Below are positions 9,377 to 18,308 of a DNA stretch of 42,148 bases, one piece after another. Each line of letters opens with the position of its first letter. The stretch's first letter is position 1. A program made the position numbers and the translations under genes. The notes under the pieces are model-generated. The model saw only the letters and a list, made by a program, of their open reading frames with translations. It was not told the origin of the DNA and made no database searches. Source of the stretch: Lactobacillus hamsteri DSM 5661 = JCM 6256. Its GTDB lineage: Bacteria > Bacillota > Bacilli > Lactobacillales > Lactobacillaceae. The DNA is taken from assembly GCF_000615445.1 (NCBI RefSeq), contig NZ_BALY01000016.1, forward strand, positions 1-42,148. The letters run 5' to 3'.

Positions 9377-10735
9377 TTAATGAGTAAGTAATTGTCTCAA
9401 ATCAAAGACTGCAGATTTAATTTCTGAGTCAGTTTTTATCTGTCGATCAATCTTTTCATATGCGTGCATAACTGTTGTATGGTCTTTACCACCAAATTCT
9501 TGCCCAATTTTAGGCAAACTAGAATCTGTTAATTCACGAGAAAGATACATTGCGATTTGTCTGGGGATAACAATTTGACGGACGCGCTTTTTGCCCTTTA
9601 GTTCAGCTGTAGAAGTTTGAAAATAATTGGCGACTACTTCTTGTATTTTGGAAATTTGCAAGCCACGGTTTTTCTGAACTAGTTTTAAGTCTGTTAAAGC
9701 TTCGCGCGCTAAGTTAACGTTAATATCTTCTTTTTCGATTGTGGCATGAGCCTGGACTTTTACTAAGGCTCCTTCAAGCTCACGGATATTCGTATCAACT
9801 TGGGAAGCAATATAATCTAAAGTATTTTCATCAATAGTTAGGCCATCTGCTTCAGCTTTCTTACTTAAAATTGCAATTCGGGTTTCTAAATCTGGGGGAG
9901 TGATTTCCACCTGTAATCCCCAGGTGAATCGAGAGACTAAACGTTCAGATAAATCTGGAATTTCAGTTGGCAAACGATCGCTGGTCATAACGATTTGCTT
10001 TTGATCATTATATAAAGTTTCAAAAGTGTGGAAAAATTCTTCCTGAATTCCCTCTTTTTTAGCAAAGAATTGAATATCATCGACTAACAGTAAGTCACAA
10101 GTTCTATATTTTTCACGGAATTTATCTTGTGTCTTATTTTTGATTGAATTAATGAAATCATTAACAAAAGTTTCACTCTGGATATAAACCACTTTAGCAT
10201 TAGGACGTTCAGCGAGCATTTGGTGACCAATTGCTTGCATTAAATGCGTTTTACCTAAACCTACCCCGCCAAAAATAAAAAGAGGGTTATAAAAACTACC
10301 AGGACTATCGGCAACAGCCAATGCAGCTCCAGCTGCTAATTTGTTTCCTTCACCTTGAACAAAATTATCAAAAGTATAGTTTTCATTTAATCTAAGATTT
10401 TTTGTAAATTCATTTCTGTTAGAAATTTTTTCTTCAATTTTATATCGAGGTTCTGGAGTTACGATTCTTTCTGGACTAGTATCACCCTCAATTTGAAAGG
10501 TAGGTAGAAGCTCAATTCCTGCGTAACCGTATGCAGATTGAATTAATTGGGAAGAAAGATTTTTTTCCCAGTATCCTTTTGCTACGGGATTTTGGACTGC
10601 AATTTTTAATTCACGTGAATTTTCATCATATGAAATTGGTTTTGTGTTTTTGAACCAAGCATTGTATGCAACTTCGTTGAAACGCTCGCGCATTTCATCG
10701 TTAAAATGTTGCCAGAATTTCTCTATGTCAAACAA
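9377..10735 (-). CDS. dnaA: Chromosomal replication initiator DnaA
   Basis: A 452-residue AAA+ initiator. Domain I spans about residues 1-85. Walker A is GGVGLGKTHLMQ (about 157-168), Walker B is LLLVDDIQF (about 215-223), and the sensor region includes RLVSRFTWGL (about 266-275). The C-terminal DNA-binding signature is GGKDHTTVMHAYEKI (about 414-428). DnaA binds DnaA boxes, melts the origin and loads the helicase. The start is TTG (MFDIEKFW), with AGGGAGGAAT eight bases upstream; the ATG overlapping this leader is out of frame. It is transcribed away from the main DnaA box cluster, and one box lies in its likely promoter. Confidence 0.98.
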   Translation of the reverse strand: MFDIEKFWQHFNDEMRERFNEVAYNAWFKNTKPISYDENSRELKIAVQNPVAKGYWEKNLSSQLIQSAYGYAGIELLPTFQIEGDTSPERIVTPEPRYKIEEKISNRNEFTKNLRLNENYTFDNFVQGEGNKLAAGAALAVADSPGSFYNPLFIFGGVGLGKTHLMQAIGHQMLAERPNAKVVYIQSETFVNDFINSIKNKTQDKFREKYRTCDLLLVDDIQFFAKKEGIQEEFFHTFETLYNDQKQIVMTSDRLPTEIPDLSERLVSRFTWGLQVEITPPDLETRIAILSKKAEADGLTIDENTLDYIASQVDTNIRELEGALVKVQAHATIEKEDINVNLAREALTDLKLVQKNRGLQISKIQEVVANYFQTSTAELKGKKRVRQIVIPRQIAMYLSRELTDSSLPKIGQEFGGKDHTTVMHAYEKIDRQIKTDSEIKSAVFDLRQLLTH

Positions 10736-10771
10736 AATACATTCCTCCCTAAGTCTGAAAAAGCATTATTT

Positions 10772-10802
10772 ATTTTATCATTTTAAAAAATAGTTTTCCA
10801 CA
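10772..10802 (-). promoter_or_regulatory. Candidate dnaA promoter with overlapping DnaA box
   Basis: On the minus strand an extended -10 element, TGATAAAAT (10772-10780), lies about 37 bases upstream of the dnaA TTG. No good -35 is present, but a one-mismatch DnaA box (TGTGGAAAA, 10794-10802) occupies that place. This suggests that DnaA represses its own gene, which is an inference. Confidence 0.45.
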
Positions 10803-11068
10803 AGCCAATAAAAGTAATACCCAATTAACAGGCTGTGGATTATTTTTTTAATATCAATCTAATATTTGGGAATAAAAAAATTAACGAGAATTTATATACA
10901 ATAGCCTTGTGGATAAAAATATAACTTTCTATCTAAGTTTAAACCTTAATCTACTAAATATCCACACCGTGTGCAAAAAGTTTTGAACAGGCTGTGAATT
11001 GTGGAAAAACATGAGAATAGTTTTGTGGATTATCACTCGTGGATAAATATAGCACTATTTTTTCCACA
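10794..11068. other. oriC: Replication origin, main DnaA box cluster
   Basis: The 463-base gap between dnaA and rpmH has no gene. It holds one perfect DnaA box, TGTGGATAA at 10908-10916. One-mismatch boxes lie at 10794-10802, 10834-10842, 10958-10966, 11000-11008, 11024-11032, 11038-11046 and 11060-11068. Gene orientation diverges on either side, dnaA to the left and rpmH to the right, as expected at a bidirectional origin. The intervals are AT-rich. Confidence 0.93.
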
Positions 11069-11120
11069 AAAAAATCTTTTCAAAAAGCTTTACAAATCGC
11101 GGTTTTTTTGAATTTAACCC

Positions 11121-11149
11121 TTGGTTTTTTTGCCTAATCATGCTATTCT
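11121..11149 (+). promoter_or_regulatory. Promoter of rpmH
   Basis: TTGGTT (11121-11126) and TATTCT (11144-11149) are separated by 17 bases, and a TGC before the -10 makes it an extended -10 promoter. It lies 50 bases upstream of the rpmH ATG. Confidence 0.65.
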
Positions 11150-11198
11150 TAATAAGAAATTGTGCAGTTGGCACGTATAAAAATTGGAGGTGCAGTTT

Positions 11199-11339
11199 AT
11201 GACAACTAAAAGAACTTACCAACCTAAGAAGCGTCACCGTTCACGTGTTCATGGCTTTATGAAGCGTATGAGTACAGCAAATGGCCGTAAGGTTTTAGCA
11301 AGACGCCGTGCAAAGGGTAGAAAAGTCTTATCTGCTTAA
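11199..11339 (+). CDS. rpmH: 50S ribosomal protein L34
   Basis: A 46-residue, very basic protein, beginning [20 protein letters not shown] and ending GRKVLSA, which is diagnostic of L34. It is part of the large ribosomal subunit. The ATG has a strong TTGGAGGTG ribosome binding site eight bases upstream. It is the first gene to the right of the origin, and rnpA follows 52 bases downstream, the near-universal bacterial pairing. A terminator in between probably reduces read-through, so that much more rpmH than rnpA mRNA is made. Confidence 0.98.
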   Translation: MTTKRTYQPKKRHRSRVHGFMKRMSTANGRKVLARRRAKGRKVLSA

Positions 11340-11365
11340 ACCACTGAAATCCCAGTGGTTTTTTT
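11340..11365 (+). terminator. Terminator or attenuator between rpmH and rnpA
   Basis: ACCACTG and CAGTGGT form a 7-bp stem with a 6-base loop followed by T7. It begins at the base after the rpmH stop. Because rnpA has no obvious promoter of its own in the 26 bases that follow, this is probably a partial terminator. Confidence 0.82.
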
Positions 11366-11391
11366 AGTCTACTAGAGTGGAATGAAACGTT

Positions 11392-11757
11392 TTGAGAAAA
11401 TCTTATCGTGTAAAATCTGAAAAGGATTTTCAGCATGTATTTGAAACTGGTGATTCAGTTGCAAATCGGGCTTTCGTTATCTATAAAATAGAAAGAACCG
11501 AAAATAAACATTTTCGTGTGGGTATTTCTGTCGGCAAAAAGGTCGGTCATACCGCAGTTGTTCGAAATCGACTCAAACGTTACATTCGGGCGGTGCTTAC
11601 TGAGCGAAAGGCAGATATTGATCCGCATATCGATTTTTTAGTAATCACCAGACCTTCAGCTCGTAATTTTGACATGACTAAGGTACGCAGAAATTTAGTA
11701 CATGCTCTGGCCTTGGCTCACGTCATTGAAATGCCAAATGAAAATGAGGAAAATTAG
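11392..11757 (+). CDS. rnpA: Ribonuclease P protein component
   Basis: A 121-residue basic protein whose RNA-binding core reads [21 protein letters not shown] (the RNR motif, about residues 46-66), preceded by [17 protein letters not shown]. It assists the RNase P RNA in maturing tRNA 5' ends. The start is TTG at 11392. The nearby ATG at 11382 is in another frame. The ribosome binding site is weak (GAGTGG). It overlaps no gene but ends one base before the yidC GTG start, and the last codons supply the yidC ribosome binding site, so the two are coupled. Confidence 0.95.
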   Translation: MRKSYRVKSEKDFQHVFETGDSVANRAFVIYKIERTENKHFRVGISVGKKVGHTAVVRNRLKRYIRAVLTERKADIDPHIDFLVITRPSARNFDMTKVRRNLVHALALAHVIEMPNENEEN

Positions 11758-11758
11758 A

Positions 11759-12628
11759 GTGAAAGACATTTTAACCAAGAAAAATGTCAAACGTCTGATT
11801 GCAGTCCTTGCGGTGATGGCTCTTGCAGTTATTTTAACTGGATGTGCTACAACTACTGCAGGACAACAAGCACCAATTTCTCATACTAGTGGAAATTGGT
11901 GGGATCGCTGGATCGTTTACTACGTTTCAGCATTCTTGCTTTGGCTTGCTAAACTTTTAGGCAACAATTATGGTTGGACGATTATCGTCTTTACAATAAT
12001 TGTTCGTGTAATTCTTTTGCCTTTGAATGCTATTTCAATCAAAAGTACAAAGAAGATGCAGGATATTCAGCCACAAGTCAATGAATTACGTAAGAAATAT
12101 CCTGGACGTGACACAGAATCTAGACAATTATTGTCACAAGAAACGAATAAATTATATAAAGAAGCTGGCGTAAATCCTTATACTGGCTGTCTTCCATTAA
12201 TTATTCAGTTGCCAGTTATGTATGCTTTGTACCAAGCTATTTGGCGTACGCCGCAATTGCAAAATGGTCGTTTCTTATGGATGGATTTGGGTAAGCCCGA
12301 TCCATATTACGTAATGCCTATTTTGGCAATGATCTTCACTTTTATTTCTACTTATATCAGTCAAATGTCTACTCCTAAGTCATCTCAAAATGGTATGACT
12401 AAGGTAATGACATATGGTATGGCAGTTATGGTAGGGGTAATGGCGATTGGCTTCCAATCTGCGATTACACTTTACTGGGTTATTTCTAACCTCTTCCAAG
12501 CCATTCAAACTTTCTTCTTGCAGAATCCTATTAAATATAAGCATGAACAAGAAGAAAAGGCAGAAGAAGAACGTGAGCGTAAACGTCGCTTGAGAAAAGC
12601 TTACAAGCGTATTGGACGTAAAAAATAG
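11759..12628 (+). CDS. yidC: Membrane protein insertase YidC (lipoprotein form)
   Basis: A 289-residue YidC/Oxa1 insertase that places proteins into the membrane, alone or with Sec. The N-terminus has a signal peptide with lipobox LTGC, so the mature protein is expected to begin with a lipid-modified cysteine. Five core helices follow, with the conserved arginine in TM1 (IIVRVILLPLNA), the KKMQDIQPQVNELRKKYPG hairpin and GVNPYTGCLPLIIQLPVMYALY. The C-terminal tail is strongly basic (KAEEERERKRRLRKAYKR), as in ribosome-binding YidC forms. GTG at 11759 is chosen because GAGGAAA lies nine bases upstream; upstream ATG codons lie inside rnpA. jag, which often follows yidC, is absent. Confidence 0.94.
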   Translation: MKDILTKKNVKRLIAVLAVMALAVILTGCATTTAGQQAPISHTSGNWWDRWIVYYVSAFLLWLAKLLGNNYGWTIIVFTIIVRVILLPLNAISIKSTKKMQDIQPQVNELRKKYPGRDTESRQLLSQETNKLYKEAGVNPYTGCLPLIIQLPVMYALYQAIWRTPQLQNGRFLWMDLGKPDPYYVMPILAMIFTFISTYISQMSTPKSSQNGMTKVMTYGMAVMVGVMAIGFQSAITLYWVISNLFQAIQTFFLQNPIKYKHEQEEKAEEERERKRRLRKAYKRIGRKK

Positions 12629-12664
12629 AATATTAATCTAAAATCATTTTTAGATAAAGTAGTC

Positions 12665-12720
12665 AAAGTGCTTTATCCATCATGATCTATTTTGTCATGG
12701 TGGTATAATGCACTTTTTTT
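12665..12720 (+). terminator. Long hairpin terminator after yidC that also contains an extended -10 element
   Basis: AAAGTGC pairs with GCACTTT and CCATCATGA pairs with TCATGGTGG (one wobble), separated by an A/T internal loop, and seven T follow. Inside the 3' arm lies TGGTATAAT (12701-12709), a full extended -10 motif, 37 bases upstream of mnmE. The hairpin ends rpmH-rnpA-yidC, and the same bases may start mnmE-mnmG. Confidence 0.72.
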
Positions 12721-12745
12721 ATTGAGAAAAGGAAAAGGGATAATT

Positions 12746-14131
12746 ATGGCTCAAACTTTAACTGAGTTCGATACAATTGCTGCTATCTCAACTCCAATTG
12801 GCGAAGGCGGGATCTCTATCGTCAGAATGTCTGGTGAAGATGCAGTTAAGATTGCTAATAAAGTTTTTAAAGGCGCGGATTTGACCAAAGTACCTACTCA
12901 TACGATTCACTATGGTCATATTATTGATCCAGAAACGGATAAAACTATCGATGAATCAATGGTTACAGTCCTTAGAGCGCCAAAAACATTTACACGTGAA
13001 GACATTGTTGAAATCAACTGTCATGGTGGAATTGTTGTAACTAATCACATTTTGCAGCTGCTTTTGGCTAATGGTGCACGAATGGCCGATCCTGGTGAGT
13101 TTACTAAGCGTGCCTTTGTAAATGGCCGAATTGATTTGACTCAAGCTGAAAGTGTTATGGATATTGTTCGTGCCAAAACCGATAAAGCCCGTCAAGTGGC
13201 TGTCGGACAGTTAGCTGGTGGATTGCTTGAGAAGATTCGTGCCATGCGTAAAGAAATTTTGGATACTTTGGCTAATGTAGAAGTAAATATTGATTATCCA
13301 GAATATGATGCGGATCAAATAACTGCTAAGCAAATGGCAGATACTTCTAAAGATGTTATTGCGAAAATTGATAAGCTTTTAAAAACTGCTCAAGAAGGAA
13401 CCATTTTAAGAAATGGTTTAGCTACTGCAATTGTTGGTCAACCTAATGTTGGTAAATCTTCACTTCTTAATTATCTAACTCAAAGTGATAAGGCAATTGT
13501 CACAGATGTTGCTGGGACAACGCGTGATACTCTTGAAGAATATGTTTCTGTAAATGGCGTTCCACTCAAGTTGATTGATACGGCCGGAATTCACCATACT
13601 GAAGACAAGGTTGAAAAAATTGGGGTTGAACGTTCACAAAAAGCTTTAAAACAAGCTGATTTGGTGTTGCTCTTAATTGATGGCAGTCAAGATCTTAATG
13701 ACGAAGATAAAGCGTTAATTAAAGAAACAGCAGATAAGAAGCGCATAATTATTTTGAACAAAATGGACCTTGGTCAAAAGTTATCAATTGAGGATATGAA
13801 AAAGCTAACTGGCAGTGAAGTTATTTCAACTTCTATTTTGAAAGAAGAAAATCTTGATGCTTTAGCAGATTTAATCAAGAAATTATTCTTTGCCGGAATT
13901 GAAAATTCTAATGATCAAGTTATGGTTACTAATCAACGTCAATCTGGTCTTCTTGCTAAGGCTAAAAAGCAATTGCAAGATGTTGTAAAGGCTGTGGATG
14001 ACGAAGTTCCTGTTGATATTGCGCAAATTGATTTTAATGATGCGTGGGATACGCTGGGAGAAATTACTGGTGATAGTGCGCCGGATGAATTAATTAATAC
14101 GCTCTTTAGTCAATTCTGTTTAGGTAAGTAA
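12746..14131 (+). CDS. mnmE: tRNA modification GTPase MnmE
   Basis: A 461-residue GTPase that, with MnmG, adds the carboxymethylaminomethyl group to the wobble uridine of certain tRNAs. The N-terminal formyl-folate domain begins [21 protein letters not shown]. The G domain shows G1 [10 protein letters not shown] (about residues 229-238), the TTRDT region, DTAG and NKMD. The protein ends FCLGK, the catalytic C-terminal cysteine motif of the family. The ATG of MAQTLTEF has AAGGGA upstream; a longer in-frame reading from 12692 lies inside the terminator and is rejected. mnmG follows after 20 bases. Confidence 0.97.
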   Translation: MAQTLTEFDTIAAISTPIGEGGISIVRMSGEDAVKIANKVFKGADLTKVPTHTIHYGHIIDPETDKTIDESMVTVLRAPKTFTREDIVEINCHGGIVVTNHILQLLLANGARMADPGEFTKRAFVNGRIDLTQAESVMDIVRAKTDKARQVAVGQLAGGLLEKIRAMRKEILDTLANVEVNIDYPEYDADQITAKQMADTSKDVIAKIDKLLKTAQEGTILRNGLATAIVGQPNVGKSSLLNYLTQSDKAIVTDVAGTTRDTLEEYVSVNGVPLKLIDTAGIHHTEDKVEKIGVERSQKALKQADLVLLLIDGSQDLNDEDKALIKETADKKRIIILNKMDLGQKLSIEDMKKLTGSEVISTSILKEENLDALADLIKKLFFAGIENSNDQVMVTNQRQSGLLAKAKKQLQDVVKAVDDEVPVDIAQIDFNDAWDTLGEITGDSAPDELINTLFSQFCLGK

Positions 14132-14151
14132 TTTTTAGGAGAAAGTAAGTA

Positions 14152-16047
14152 ATGAAAGTTTACGATACTAATGAATATGATGTTATTGTAGTTGGCGCTG
14201 GTCATGCGGGATGCGAAGCTGCTTTGGCTAGTGCTCATATGGGTTTAAAGACTTTGGTTTTAACTATCGGCCTTGATATGGTTGCTTTTATGCCATGTAA
14301 CCCTTCTGTCGGCGGTCCGGCTAAAGGTACTGTTGTCCGTGAAATCGACGCTTTGGGCGGTCAAATGGGCAAAAATATCGATGCAACCTACATTCAAATG
14401 AGAATGCTTAATACTGGTAAAGGTCCTGCTGTTCGTGCCCTTCGTGCGCAAGCCGATAAAAATAAATATCACGAACGCATGAAAGATACAATTGAAAATA
14501 CGCCCAACTTAACTTTGCGTCAGGCGGTTGTTGACCAACTTGTTGTTGAAGACGGCGTCTGCAAAGGTGTAATTACAAATACTGGGGCAAGATATCATGC
14601 AAAAAGTGTTGTTCTTACTACGGGGACAGCTGCTCGTGGCCGAATCTTTATTGGTGAACTTAATTACTCATCAGGTCCTAACAACACAATTCCAGCAATT
14701 AAATTATCAGAAAATTTGGAAAAACTTGGCTTCAAGCTTCGTCGTTTTAAGACGGGTACGCCTCCACGTGTGAATGGAAATACCATTGATTTTTCAAAGA
14801 CTGAAGAAGAACCTGGCGATAAAATTCCACGTCATTTTTCTTATGAAACAAGGGATGCAGATTACTTAAAGGATCAAGTATCATGCTGGATGACATATAC
14901 TAATCCTGTTACTCATGAAATTATCAATGATAATTTGGATCGTTCGCCAATGTTCTCAGGTGATATTGTCGGTGTAGGTCCACGATATTGTCCTTCAATT
15001 GAAACCAAGGTAGTCCGCTTTGCTGATAAAAACCGTCACCAGCTTTTCCTTGAACCAGAAGGTTTAAATACCAAGGAATATTATGTTGGTGATTTCTCAA
15101 CATCAATGCCTGAAGAAGTTCAATTAAGAATGCTTCATACCGTTGCGGGACTTGAACATGCAGAAATGATGCGTCCAGGTTATGCAATTGAGTACGACGT
15201 TATCGATCCATGGCAATTGACTCATACTTTGGAAACTAAAAACATTAAGAACTTGTTTGCTGCAGGTCAAATGAACGGAACTTCCGGCTATGAAGAAGCT
15301 GCAGGTCAAGGTCTTATCGCAGGAATTAACGCTGCTCTTCGTGCTCAAGGAAAACCTGGCTTTACTTTGGGCCGTGACGAAGCTTATATTGGCGTTTTAA
15401 TCGATGATTTGGTAACCAAGGGTACTAATGAGCCTTACCGTTTATTAACCTCTCGTGCGGAATATAGATTGATTTTACGTCATGATAATGCCGACCTTCG
15501 TTTAACTCCATATGGTCATAAATTGGGTCTTATTTCAGATGAACGCTATGAGAAGTTTGAAGAAAAGAAGAAGGCAATTGAAGAAGCAAAGGAAAAGCTT
15601 GCTTCGATTACTATCCACCCAACTGATGAAGTTCAAGAATTTTTGAGAAATATTGGAGAAGATAAACTTAGTGCAGGATTAAAGGCAGACGTGTTCCTTC
15701 GCCGTCCACGTGTTAAAATTGATGATATTGAAAAAATTACTGGTGAAAAGATCTCAGATGATCGCTATGTTAAGGAGCAAGTAGAAATCAATATCAAATA
15801 TGCTGGCTATATTAAGAAAGAACAAGTAAGAATCGATCGCTTGCACCGCCAAGAGGCTAAGAAGATTCCGGAAGATATTGATTACAATGCCATTGAAGGC
15901 TTGGCAACTGAAGCTCGTCAAAAGTTTGAAAAGATTCGTCCTGAAACTTTGGCTCAAGCAGAAAGAATTTCAGGTGTAAATCCGGCCGATTTGGCAATTT
16001 TGAGTGTATATATTCAAAATGGTCGATACTCAAAAGTAAAAAAGTAG
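14152..16047 (+). CDS. mnmG: tRNA uridine-5-carboxymethylaminomethyl enzyme MnmG (GidA)
   Basis: A 631-residue FAD enzyme, partner of MnmE in wobble-uridine modification. The Rossmann motif is [14 protein letters not shown] (about residues 12-25), followed by [12 protein letters not shown], the conserved cysteine region of the family. Further signatures are [29 protein letters not shown] and [10 protein letters not shown]. Length and order are normal. The ribosome binding site is TTAGGAGAAAG. It is the last gene of the mnmE-mnmG pair and is closed by a strong terminator. Confidence 0.97.
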   Translation: MKVYDTNEYDVIVVGAGHAGCEAALASAHMGLKTLVLTIGLDMVAFMPCNPSVGGPAKGTVVREIDALGGQMGKNIDATYIQMRMLNTGKGPAVRALRAQADKNKYHERMKDTIENTPNLTLRQAVVDQLVVEDGVCKGVITNTGARYHAKSVVLTTGTAARGRIFIGELNYSSGPNNTIPAIKLSENLEKLGFKLRRFKTGTPPRVNGNTIDFSKTEEEPGDKIPRHFSYETRDADYLKDQVSCWMTYTNPVTHEIINDNLDRSPMFSGDIVGVGPRYCPSIETKVVRFADKNRHQLFLEPEGLNTKEYYVGDFSTSMPEEVQLRMLHTVAGLEHAEMMRPGYAIEYDVIDPWQLTHTLETKNIKNLFAAGQMNGTSGYEEAAGQGLIAGINAALRAQGKPGFTLGRDEAYIGVLIDDLVTKGTNEPYRLLTSRAEYRLILRHDNADLRLTPYGHKLGLISDERYEKFEEKKKAIEEAKEKLASITIHPTDEVQEFLRNIGEDKLSAGLKADVFLRRPRVKIDDIEKITGEKISDDRYVKEQVEINIKYAGYIKKEQVRIDRLHRQEAKKIPEDIDYNAIEGLATEARQKFEKIRPETLAQAERISGVNPADLAILSVYIQNGRYSKVKK

Positions 16048-16065
16048 TAAATATCCACAATAAGT

Positions 16066-16105
16066 AAATAGCGTACTTGTGCTAAGACACAGGTACGCTA
16101 TTTTT
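16066..16105 (+). terminator. Rho-independent terminator after mnmG
   Basis: AAATAGCGTACTTGTG pairs with CACAGGTACGCTATTT (16-bp stem, one wobble) around a 6-base loop, followed by TT. It lies 19 bases past the mnmG stop. Confidence 0.88.
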
Positions 16106-16284
16106 AGTATGTGGAAAACCTGGAAGCCTAGTAAGTATATTTTCACAAATAAAAAACATTTTCTTGGGAAATATTTTTAAAATTCACGAAAGTATTTATT
16201 TTGATAATGTTTTCACATTTATAAGAGTTAACGTTATGGGAGAAGCAATATACTTTTCTTAAAGTTTGTGAAATTACATTCTTT

Positions 16285-16298
16285 CAAAAGCGGTTACA
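16285..16298 (+). promoter_or_regulatory. cre-like site upstream of pyruvate oxidase
   Basis: CAAAAGCGGTTACA matches 12 of 14 positions of the CcpA consensus TGWAANCGNTNWCA, differing at the first two bases. It lies about 28 bases upstream of the -35 element of the promoter. Confidence 0.4.
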
Positions 16299-16316
16299 TC
16301 GTTATAAAAACGGCAA

Positions 16317-16330
16317 TGTTAGCGTTTGCA
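16317..16330 (+). promoter_or_regulatory. cre-like site overlapping the -35 of pyruvate oxidase
   Basis: TGTTAGCGTTTGCA matches 13 of 14 positions of the relaxed CcpA consensus TGWNANCGNTNWCA. It overlaps the -35 element, so CcpA could control this gene. Confidence 0.5.
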
Positions 16331-16353
16331 AATGTGAAAAATTATGTTTTAAT
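16326..16353 (+). promoter_or_regulatory. Promoter of pyruvate oxidase
   Basis: TTGCAA (16326-16331) and TTTAAT (16348-16353) are 16 bases apart, and a TGT before the -10 adds an extended -10 motif. The ATG is 44 bases downstream. The rest of the 349-base gap from mnmG holds a terminator, the two cre-like sites and otherwise AT-rich sequence with no gene. Confidence 0.55.
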
Positions 16354-16396
16354 GATGAGTGAGGACAAAAATATTTGTGAAGGAGATGCACTTAAG

Positions 16397-18198
16397 ATGA
16401 CAAAAATTAGTGGCGCAGATGCAATGTTCCAAGTAATGTATGATTGGGATATTGATCATGTTTTCGGCTTCCCAGGTGGTTCATTTGACTCAGGTATGAA
16501 TGCAGTTCACAACTGGAAAGATAAGATTAAGTTTATTGAAGTACGTCATGAAGAAGCTGGTGCTTTAGCAGCTTCTGCTGAGTATAAATTAACTGGTAAA
16601 TTGGGAGTATGCTTTGGATCAGCAGGTCCTGGTGCTGCTCACTTATTTAATGGCTTATATGATGCAAAATTTGATAAGACTCCAATGGTAGCAATCGTGG
16701 CTAACGTTCCAACTAGCCGTCAAGATATCGATTTCTTCCAAGCTTTTGATGAAGATAAGTGGTTCTTAAACGCTAGTGTTTGGTGCCGTCAACCAAAGAC
16801 AGCTGACCAAATTCCAGTAATTATGGATGAAGCTATTCGTCAAGCTTATGCAAGAAAAGGTCCAGCAGTTGTAATTATTCCTAAAGATTTTGGCTGGCAA
16901 AATATTGATGATAACTTCCGTGTAAACTATAACGCTCATGTTAAAGATAACTATCCAGCACCAACTAAGACTTCTGTAGAAGATGCCGTAAAACTTCTTA
17001 AGGAAGCCAAAAATCCAGTTATGTATTACGGCTTGGGTGCTAAAGGTGCTGGCGATGAAATTAAGGAATTTGCTGAAAAGTTTAAGGCTCCGCTTCTTAC
17101 TTCATACCTTGGTAAGGGTATTGTAGAAGACGACTTCCCAGCATACATGGGTACTATTGGTCGTATTGGACCAAAACCTGCTCAAGAAGTTCAAAATTAC
17201 ACTGACTTAGTTGTTTGGGTAGGAAACAATTCACCATTTTCAATCTTATGGTTCCCAAAGAATGCCAAGGTTATTCAAATTGATGTTGATCCAGCTAAAT
17301 TTGGCAAACGTCATAAGACCGATGTGTCAATGTTAGCAGATGCTAAGAAGGCTCTTCGAGCAATTATTGATGCCGGTGAAGAACGTCGTGAATCTCCACT
17401 TTACAAAGCAGCTATTGCGGATCGTGAAAACTGGGATGCATGGCAAACAAGCTTTAAAGACTCAGATGAAAGTCCAGTTCGTCCAGAACCAATTTGGGAT
17501 GTAATTAACAAAGAAGCTGCTGACAATGCCGTATTTGCTGTGGATGTTGGTAACGTAAACGTTGATCATTGTCGTTTGCTTAAACTTCATGATGATCAAA
17601 AGTGGACTACTTCAGGCCTTCATGCAACTATGGGCTATGGTGCTCCTGCTGCTCTTACTGCTGCAACTGTTTATCCAGATCGTGAAGTATGGCAATTAGC
17701 CGGTGATGGTGGTTTTGCATGATGAACCAAGAGCTTCTTACTATGGCTCGTTACAACATGCATGTTTTAAACATTGTATTTACTAACGAAACTTTAGGCT
17801 ACATTCAAGCAGAACAAGAAGATGAATCTAACCAACCATTATCAGGCGTTATTCTTCCAGATAACGATTGGGCAAAAGTAGCCGAAGGTATGAACGTTAA
17901 GGGTGTAACTGTACGTACTAAGAAAGAATTCGAAGCTGCAGTTAAAGAATGGAAGAAAATGGATGGACCAATGCTTATTGATGTTAAGTACACCCATGAA
18001 ATGCCATACTCAACTGAATTGAATACTCTTGACGATCCAGCCTTCGTCAAGAAATATCAAGCTGAAGATTTGAAGCCATTTAGTTACTTTGCTGAAAAGT
18101 ATGGTTTGGAAGCTGACGCTGCTTCAGGTGCATCTCAACATGAAGAAACAGAGCCAGAACCAGCCCCAGATACTGTTTCAGGCGCTTCACAACACTAA
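16397..18198 (+). pseudogene. pox: Pyruvate oxidase, interrupted by a one-base frameshift
   Basis: Thiamine-diphosphate and FAD enzyme converting pyruvate, phosphate and oxygen to acetyl phosphate, CO2 and hydrogen peroxide. Reading from ATG 16397 (ribosome binding site GAAGGAG) gives 441 residues with the catalytic Glu region VRHEEAGALAASAEY and ends GDGGFA at a TGA (17720-17722). The missing part, MMNQELLTMARYNMH onward, continues from 17719 in another frame to 18198. Joined, they give about 600 residues, the usual size. One base is missing: GCATGATG where GCAATGATG is expected. The break falls inside the GDG...N ThDP/Mg motif, so neither half should be active alone. The C-terminal tail carries SGASQH twice. 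An assembly error cannot be excluded. Confidence 0.9.
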
Positions 18199-18223
18199 TT
18201 TGCTTGGTAACAAAATTTTATTG

Positions 18224-18253
18224 AAAAGCGAAACCGTTTGGCTTCGCTTTTTT
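18224..18253 (+). terminator. Rho-independent terminator after pyruvate oxidase
   Basis: AAAAGCGAA and TTCGCTTTT, with an inner CC/GG pair, form a hairpin followed by T. It lies 26 bases past the stop. Confidence 0.85.
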
Positions 18254-18308
18254 CTTGTTCTACTCGTATAATATAAAATGAGAAAGATTGGATGGAGGAA
18301 TTTTAATT

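Noticed and set aside
16050-16120. DnaA boxes after mnmG (ATATCCACA and TGTGGAAAA)
   Set aside because: Two one-mismatch boxes 50 bases apart are too few to call a cluster; chance in AT-rich DNA or a minor DnaA site.
16120-16280. Rex-type redox sites upstream of pyruvate oxidase
   Set aside because: Only half sites such as TTTTCACAAA and TTTGTGAAAT occur; no full inverted pair.
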